A program made the translations under genes and the position numbers. This document shows positions 57,549-64,000 of a DNA stretch of 64,000 nt, one piece after another. Source of the stretch: Helianthus annuus (lineage: Eukaryota; Streptophyta; Magnoliopsida; Asterales; Asteraceae). Under the pieces are notes generated by a model. The model saw only the letters and a list, made by a program, of their open reading frames with translations, searched no databases and had not been told where the DNA came from. Location of the stretch: positions 18,362,205 to 18,426,204 of the forward strand of contig NC_035436.2 in assembly GCF_002127325.2 (NCBI RefSeq). The letters are read 5' to 3'. The number at the start of each line of letters is the position of its first letter. Position 1 is the stretch's first letter.

Positions 57549-58283
57549 TTGGCTAAATGGGACGTGGAACTGGGAAAACACTCCATGGAGTTCAAACCCA
57601 GGACAACCGTGAAAGGACAAACACAGGCAGATTTCCTGGCAGAAGTCCCTGAGGATGAAGAAAAAGAACTCCCAAAATGGGAATCCTTGAAAAGAAAAGA
57701 GAAAGAGAAGGAAGACAAGGCTGTGTGGAAACTCTTCACTGATGGAGCCTCCCGTGAAGAAGGGAGCGGAGCAGGCATTACTTTGATAAGCCCCGAGGGA
57801 ATCGAGCTAACCTATGCCATAAGACTGGACTTCGAAAACACCAACAACACTGCAGAATATAAAGCCCTCTTAGCAGGGATGAGGCTGGCAGAAAAGATGA
57901 AAGCAAAACATGTGGAAGCTAGCACTGATTCACAGTTAGTAATCAAACAATACCAAGGAGAGTATAAAGCCAAAGACAACACCATGGCTCAGTACATGGC
58001 AAAAGTAAAAGAGATGGCCAAGGTATTCAAAACTTTTAAGCTGGAATACATTCCCCGAGAGAGAAACAGAAAAGCTGATGCCCTCAGTAAGCTAGCCTCA
58101 GTAGCATTCGATCACTTAGCAAGAGAAGTCAAAGTGGAAGTCCTAACCTCCCCCTCCATCAGTATAGAGGAGGCAGCTGCAGTTGAAAACACACAAGAAA
58201 CATGGATGACACCAATTGTAAAGTTCCCCAGGGACGGGACCCTTATCTGCCGGAACAAAACAATGTTCTCTCCTAAAGGCTAA
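57549..58283 (+). pseudogene. Tat RNase H remnant; integrase missing
   Basis: Reads WKLFTDGASREEGSGAGITL, ENTNNTAEYKALLAGMRLA, ASTDSQLVIKQYQGEYKA and EYIPRERNRKADALSKL, the full RNase H fold with its acidic residues. It continues to TWMTPIVKFPRDGTL, which precedes integrase in intact relatives, then stops. No integrase motif appears anywhere in 58,284-60,477, so that domain has been lost. Confidence 0.87.
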
Positions 58284-58329
58284 AGCATTCTGGAAGTCCC
58301 TTCCATCAACAAGAAAATCCCTTCTCTTG

Positions 58330-58650
58330 TGGATAAGGTACCTCAGCAGTCGCTTACAAGAACAGGAACGTATACTTTCCATGGAATTAAGTCCAGGAAA
58401 AGTTCCTTCCAAGATTATGAAGAGTATCCCATTCCCTGGGATCAAGTGTTTTAGAAGTCCCTTCCATAAACAGGAACATACCTCTTCCTCGGGACTAAGT
58501 CTTGAAGAAACTCCTTCCGAGAATAGGAAGGAACATATCCCCCCTCGGGATCCAGTATTAAGGAAACTCCTTCCAAGAATAGGAAGGAACATATCCCTCA
58601 CTCGGGATTCAGCCTTGAAGAAACTCCTTCCGAGAATATGAAATGATGAA
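58330..58650 (+). repeat. Degenerate minisatellite, period about 60 bp
   Basis: Units of the form GGAACATATCCC…CTCGGGAT…AAACTCCTTCC(A/G)AGAATAG recur five to six times. Weaker related units continue to about 59,420. It occupies the place where integrase is expected. Confidence 0.8.
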
Positions 58651-59679
58651 GTACAAGGGCCGTTCAGTCATTAATCAAAAGTTGAATTGAATGAAAATAC
58701 AAGAGAAATGTGAAGTAAATGAGTTTGGGGACTAATGTGTCATTATTTGAAACTTAAATGTGGGAGGTAACTAAAGTGGGAGTTTCACGATGGGGATTAG
58801 TATCTCTGGGGATTAAGTCTTGGAGGAGCCGCCTCCGAAAAAATGAAGATGTCCCACCCTATGTGATTAGGGGTCTCGTAAGTCTCTTCAACGAACAGGA
58901 ACAGGTTTCTCCCAAGAAAAGGACGGTATCCCGTCCCGTGGGATTAAGTATCGCAAAAGTCTATTCAACGAACAGAAGTGCACCCGACTACGGGATCAAG
59001 TATTGGTAAAGTTCCTTCTAAGGACGGGAAAGTACATCCCAGGGATTTGATATATGAGGAAAATCCTCCTTAAAATTTCGCACCTGAACAACTTATTAAA
59101 AAAAAAAGGGAGGGGGGAGAGCCCCTTGACAAGGGACTTCGAATCTAGAGAATCCCTTCCTTGAAAAGAAAAGATCTCCGCCACAGGTCTGTGTTTTAGA
59201 AAGTATCTCTCCAAAGAAGAGGAGCCCCATCTCGGGGCCGCATACGTTTGAAGAAGTCTCTCCAAGAGGAGAGGGTTGCACATTCCATGGGCACCAATTT
59301 TTAGAGAATTACAACATCTCTCCAGGGTAGGAAAGAGCCCTTAACAAGGACTCACATAGGAAGGTTCCTTCTACATAACAGGTGTTTTTAAAGTGCTCAT
59401 AAAACCTCTCCAAAAAGAGAAGATGCCACCCCTTCTCGAAAACCTGAACGGTTTGAGGGCCTTGTTAACAGGTCAAACAGGATCATCTAGGCAGACGTGC
59501 CGAACGATCTTACAATAAAATAAACATGTACATAGGCATACAGACATGCCGCTTTAATCAAAACAAGGCAAAGCCCGGCCATGGGGCTAGGACTAAGTCG
59601 ACTACGTCCAAAAAAGCAAAAGCAGGCATATGAAAGTCTAAGTGGCCCAAACGCCATTGGACAACAGGCCCAACAGAAG
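58651..59679 (+). other. Non-coding stretch with weak minisatellite-like words
   Basis: Diverged GTCTCTCCAAGAGGAGA and CCTTCT-type words continue the preceding array. No coding sequence recognised. Confidence 0.5.
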
Positions 59680-60010
59680 CTTTAACAACTTAAAACAAGT
59701 TACAAAGCGGGCCTAGGCAAAGCCTTTACAACTTAAGCAAGTTACGAAGCAAACTATAGAAAGCTTTAACAACCTAAGCAGGTTACGAAGCAAACTTGTA
59801 CAAAGCTTTAACAACTCAAGCAAGTTACAAAGCAAACTTGTACAAAGCTTTAACAACTCAAGCAGGCTGCGAAGCAAACTCATGCAAGGTTTCAAACGAG
59901 TCACCAAACGGGTCTATGTAAAGCTTTAACAACTTAAAAAGTTACAAAGCGACCCATAGAAAGTCTTAACGGCTTAAACAGGGTACAGAGAAAATTCATG
60001 AGAAAGTTTT
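59680..60010 (+). repeat. Tandem repeat, period about 48-50 bp, 6-7 copies
   Basis: Unit roughly AAAGCTTTAACAACTCAAGCAAG followed by TTACGAAGCAAACTTGTAC. The minus-strand ORF with LLRNLL(E/R)LLKLCTS repeats is a translation of the array. Confidence 0.88.
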
Positions 60011-60477
60011 AACAGTTCAAGCAAGGCAAAAACCCTCATTAGAGGAGCACCATACAAGGAGTATAACACGGTAAATAAAGCATCCCAGTCGATGCTCTTA
60101 AAAGAAACTACTCTTGAACGAGTACCTCAATCGAAATGCCCTAAAGGAGGACATGGCAAAACAATCTAAATAGCATAAACGCTATAAAATGGTACTATCA
60201 AACAAGTGCATGGGAAAAATGCCGTCAAGAAGGCATAGATTGAAGTAAGGTATCGTGCTACCCTACTTGAGGGGTCACCTTGCTATTTCGAGCGCTGAAT
60301 GCAAGGTTTTCCTAAGGATAACAAAACAGATAACTGTGGCATAACGTGCCCCAGGCTATGTTACCCGACAGGCCGGGATGATATATTGAGGGCGGATAAT
60401 GAACCGCCTAGATTTTCAGGGACTGGAACAAGTCCTGCACCCATTCATGAGTAAATAGGCTTGGACTAAGGATGACT
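60011..60477 (+). other. Non-coding stretch before the right LTR
   Basis: No coding sequence. The bases just before the LTR (…actaaggatgact) are only weakly purine-rich, so a polypurine tract is not clear. Confidence 0.45.
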
Positions 60478-61010
60478 TGACGACGAGGGTCCCCGCTTGG
60501 GCTCCTCGTCCGGGCTCATCGCCCTAGATTGGTGGCTGGGCTCGAGCCCACTTGTGTCTTTCTCGGTATGTTTAGTTGGTTTGAGTGGGCCATGTCCTGA
60601 TAAGCCCACTCTTGGACCAGCCCATTAGGGTTATGGCCCAAATGTTTTGTTATAAAAGGAAGCCTCCCTCCTCCAAAGAAATGGCAGACAATATCTCCCA
60701 CCTTGAGGTTACTACTTCCTCCTCTTCTCTCATATTACTCATGTCCCTCTATTCCCTCTCTATAAATTATACTTGCACTTATAACATCTTTACCACACAA
60801 GATACTGACTTGAGCGTCGGAGTGCCCACGGGGTGAACCCCCTCGGGCCCTCTAACTAGAGTTTCATGTGGATGCAGCCTGGGATCCGACACTTCGCAAG
60901 TGGAACTGCCACCGTGACAAAGAGATGACGAGCCTGGACCGGAGCTCACCGAATCTAAGGTTAGTACCGCCAAACCCCCTGAACGACTTCAGGGATTTGG
61001 GGATTCGACA
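60478..61010 (+). mobile_element. LTR (533 bp) in plus orientation, right arm
   Basis: TGACGACGAGGG… to …GGATTCGACA, with TATAAAAGGAAGCC at 60,651. Orientation fits a 3' LTR for the plus-strand gag-pol on its left. Confidence 0.87.
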
Positions 61011-61316
61011 TTATTAATACTCATTTTTTGTCTAAAATACACTAAAAATTCCTCTAAAATGTTAAAACCATTATATTCATCACTAAATATAGGCCACTTT
61101 CATCAAATTCAGTAAAAATCTTTTATATATACAAGCAATGGCCACCACGCCAATCGATTCGATTAGCAAATACAACATATAAAAACAATACTGATAAACT
61201 ACAATTTGTGTCCTTATTTTGAAATACACCCGCATTCCCGTCATTTGTTTTTCACTACACATTGAGTCTTTCCGTGAAGTGGTCGTTAGCTTCACCATCC
61301 GTTGAAAGGGTAACTT
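60478..61316 (-). repeat. Right arm of the large inverted repeat (839 bp)
   Basis: Inverted copy of 51,308-52,178. It holds the 533-bp LTR in plus orientation followed by the gene-like flank in inverted orientation (61,011-61,316). The words just outside the two arms (…aagattgcc on the left, agaaaaaaa… on the right) do not match, so the repeat is not a simple TIR transposon with a target duplication. Confidence 0.92.
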
Positions 61317-61634
61317 AGAAAAAAATCTGCGTTGTGTGAGGTTTTTTGCTGGTAAAACTGTGGTTTTTTTAGCCGAACCGAGTGCTGAAAAAACCTGCAC
61401 TTGTTTAACGTTTTTTTGTTGAAAGAGTATGCTGTTTTTTGGGGATTTTTCTGAAAAAATTTGTAAGTTTTTGGCTTTAATTTGTAGAAAATTTTGTACC
61501 GATACCAGCATCGAAGTACGATATTCAAAGGTAAAAAAATTGGGTAAAATATCGTTTCTTGTTGAATCGAAGGTACCGATCCCGAAAAATACAAAAAAAT
61601 AGGATCAGCAAGCATCTTAATACCAAGCACACCT

Positions 61635-61765
61635 CGCGATCCACTTAGCAACAGTTTTTCCAGCTCCACAAAATTCTGCAACTTTATCGATACCTTCATC
61701 CACACACACGACGCTATCCACGTCAAAGTATACAACATCATCCTTTTGCCATAAATCAAGAACCA
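61635..61765 (-). pseudogene. Phosphoserine phosphatase fragment (one exon)
   Basis: After an acceptor-like CATTCAG the minus strand reads LDLWQKDDVVYFDVDSVV and CVDEGIDKVAEFCGAGK then TVAKWIAR. This is the N-terminal catalytic stretch of plant plastid phosphoserine phosphatase (last step of the phosphorylated serine pathway, HAD superfamily). The motif DxDST is DVDSV here, so the conserved threonine is lost. The frame then meets CAWY-stop with no further similarity. No other exon of the gene was found, so it is an isolated captured or residual exon. Confidence 0.75.
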
Positions 61766-62513
61766 CTGAATGTTACAAAACTCTGGTTAGAATATACTTT
61801 ATACAGTAAAGATCGACAAAAAGTTACCTAGTTTGTAGTAAAATGGTTAGAATATCCTTTTGCCATAAACAATTATAATCACTTACATTTTGTAAGTAAA
61901 AGATATTTAATCAATTCATATACCGGATCAGCAAGCGTCGTCAACAGTGTTGCAATGCTTATACTATGGCGAACAACTAATACTGGTCTGAATATAGTGA
62001 CTTCTCTTTAATCCCAGAAGAAATGGTTGAGTGGATAATCAAATCTAGTGCTTGGAAATCACACAAATCTGTAAATAAAGTAAGAAACAGTCCCTCGCCT
62101 CATAAAGAGCATGGAGAATAACTAAAATCTCTTTTTTAATATAAAAACCACGAAAAGAAATTGCAATAAAATGGATGTAACTGGTGGTAAATGAAAGGCG
62201 AAGTACGAACCAAAAACAATTAAAACAAACAAAAACCTAATTCCGGGTACTTACTCTTTGCCTCTTGTTGACAGTTTCTGCTACACGATCATGATGAAAC
62301 AATTTATGCTATAATAAATCTGCATCAAAAAAAAAAAAAAAACATTACTTCAATTTTAGCAAATATCATAACCTCATCCTTAAGCGAAAAAGCAAATCGG
62401 ATTTAGAAAAATGTAAACGCACATCTGGTTCGCATAAAATCCTAAATTTTTAACATATTTGACGGTTGCCTACACCAAGTGATTTGTTGATTTGTTCCAA
62501 TTGCCTGCAATAG
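61766..62513 (-). other. Non-coding stretch between two gene fragments
   Basis: AT-rich. A weak exon-like piece (ETVNKRQR followed by GTAAGT-like TAAGTA) is visible on the minus strand near 62,245-62,290 but is not identifiable. Confidence 0.4.
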
Positions 62514-63780
62514 TTAAGGTTTTAAATAATCCGAATAAAGTTGTAGGGAAAGATTGAGAGGAAGATTCAAGTACCAGTTAACATCCCCTGAATCCAAAAT
62601 GTCAGGAATTTCATTAACGCCCTGAGAGACAAAAACATATAAAACCTTTAAGTAAAAATAAAAGTATTAATTTATTTTATACTTTTGAGCTTTGTGTAAC
62701 CACAAGTCCACATGCATATTATAAATAAATAAAAACAATATTTATAAGTCGGAAGACCTCAAGTGCGATCATTCCTCCAGATGACAGAGAACCACCAACG
62801 GACTTGCCAGCAAGCTTAAATTGAACCTATGTCCAATCATAAGTTCAGGTGTAATTGTAATTATTGTAATTACGATGACTTGATTCAACATAAGATACAG
62901 AAATCAAACTACAACTGTGGTGAAGCTAAAAAGAACTAAGAGTACAACCTATGTGTTGCCAGAGATCATATTTCCCTCAAATTTGTTGCATAGATACTAC
63001 ACTCCACGCCTAGCAAATTCCTGTTTAAAGAACGCCCATCCTCAAAGTAAATAAATAAAATAAATGAAGATAGTGATGAATGATATTTCTTTCTAGATCA
63101 TGTAATGGATCATACATGGTAGTTGACGAACCTGCTTTTCTTCTAAAGTCATTATCTTTCCATCCTGCAGTCCAATGAAACTAATAAATTACATGACGTA
63201 AAATTTCAAAAACATGTGTCGAGAACGAAGAAAACTCACAATGCCAGAAACCATCTCTCTCAATGAATCTAAGTTATAGTCAAGTTGGTTAAGATCTCAC
63301 GAACATCAGTCACCTGTTTTAGATTTTCATCTAATTTGCATTTTTTTTCCAAATAACAGTTGCAATATTTTTTTGTAACATATTTACCTCGCTTTGAATT
63401 GATTTTGATATCTCCACTTGTTTATCCAGTTTCCCATCCAAGTTCTCTACCTTCTGAGTTAAATGCTTCTTTGCTGCCTAATTAATGGTAACAACAAAAA
63501 AACAACAAGAAACTTAAAAAAAATTAAAATTGATGATAAAAAGAGTAATCAAAATTGAGTACAAACTACAAACTTATAGCGATATCATCTGAAACTTGTT
63601 CTAAATTATTTTTCAAGCTTGAAACCTCATTTGTGATGTTACTCTTGGTCACAAACATGAGGTCTGGAAATTAAAGACCCTACAAAAACCTAATTAAGAT
63701 CGTCAGAAACATTAAGCGATGGAAATTATACCTGAAGAATTAGATAAACTTCTCCACCATTTGCATATCAATAACCGAAA
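62514..63780 (-). pseudogene. DUF1664-family gene fragment, eight exon remnants
   Basis: Minus-strand exon remnants with mostly good GT/AG borders: ~63,780-63,732 (CKWWRSLSNSS), 63,663-63,574 (DLMFVTKSNITNEVSSLKNN, LEQVSDDIA), 63,477-63,388 (AAKKHLTQKVENLDGKLDKQ, VEISKSIQSE), 63,313-63,240 (VTDVREILTNL, then frameshifted DYNLDSLREMVSG), 63,164-63,132 (DGKIMTLEEKQ), 63,020-62,949 (EFARRGV-stop-YLCN), 62,826-62,758 (VQFKLAGKSVGGSLSSGG), 62,621-62,514 (GVNEIPDILDSGDVN…stop). The order and wording match the plant DUF1664 domain family, a predicted coiled-coil, membrane-anchored protein of unknown function. A one-base frameshift and a nonsense codon in the conserved GVxYLCN word show it is dead. 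The N-terminal part would lie beyond the window or is missing. Confidence 0.75.
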
Positions 63781-64000
63781 AATAAATCAAAAAACAAATA
63801 TCGATAAACATCAACAATTTTTCAGAAAAAAATCGTCAATTCAAAACGAAATCAAACCTGGATGATCATTCAAACATGAATTGAAGATTCATTCGCCTTG
63901 TGAGAAGAAACATGTCTTCTGACACTATTAAAATCGTTGAATGCCTACACTCACAATTAATTTCACAACTCCCACAAATCTATATGCATATCAATGATTA
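63781..64000. other. Window end, nothing recognised
   Basis: AT-rich, no motif seen. In a complete DUF1664 gene, upstream exons would be expected further right. Confidence 0.4.

Noticed and set aside
51308..61316. A large TIR DNA transposon bounded by the 0.85-kb inverted arms
   Set aside because: Outer flanks show no matching target duplication, the arms contain a complete LTR, and the interior is Tat gag-pol rather than transposase.
61083..61511. 142-aa minus-strand ORF rich in F/K/Q as a gene
   Set aside because: It spans the inverted-repeat boundary and low-complexity sequence, and the real similarity (phosphoserine phosphatase) lies further right in a different frame.

Overview
This is a plant nuclear genomic window: a spliced plant transcription factor gene plus a dense field of plant-specific transposable elements. 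No bacterial or organellar features, rRNA, tRNA genes or CRISPR arrays were seen. The LTR style (termini of the TGTCACACCCC type, tRNA-iMet primer sites, long Tekay LTRs, Tat elements primed at TGGCGCC) suggests a eudicot, with Asteraceae as my best guess; that family-level call is an inference.

Layout. 1-5.9 kb holds two minus-strand Ty3/gypsy LTRs, one apparently inserted in the other. 5.9-15.7 kb is intergenic and contains several DNA transposons with readable target-site duplications: a hAT MITE, a Mutator-type fold-back MITE and a non-autonomous CACTA element. It also holds a LINE fragment and two consecutive tRNA-like SINEs. 16.0-22.0 kb carries the one clearly intact host gene, an ARF2-type auxin response factor. 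It has 14 exons that join into an uninterrupted 801-codon reading frame, preceded by a 142-bp tandem repeat in its leader/promoter and followed by MITEs. 23.4-28.8 kb is a decayed Ty1/copia element with both LTRs and a 5-bp TSD.

29.0-51.0 kb is a nest of gypsy elements. A plus-strand Tat element (28,961-35,215) is interrupted by a minus-strand Tat element (35,216 to about 50,970), which is itself interrupted by a very young, apparently intact Tekay element (39,056-48,709; equal-length LTRs, perfect TSD, 1510-aa gag-pol). The minus-strand Tat carries, antisense to its own pol, a complete four-exon gene (454 aa) with a candidate TATA box and polyadenylation signal. This is the most interesting coding feature outside ARF2.

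51.3-61.3 kb is bounded by an inverted repeat of about 0.85 kb. Each arm consists of a 533-bp LTR plus about 340 bp of flanking non-element sequence. Between the arms is a third Tat-type element that has gag, protease, RT and RNase H remnants but no integrase, together with minisatellite arrays. 61.6-63.8 kb holds fragments of two unrelated host genes on the same strand: one exon of a phosphoserine phosphatase and most exons of a DUF1664-family gene, both disabled.

Apart from ARF2, the Tekay gag-pol and the antisense Tat gene, coding sequence here is transposon debris or pseudogene. Functional interplay is therefore limited to transposons shaping ARF2's introns and flanks.
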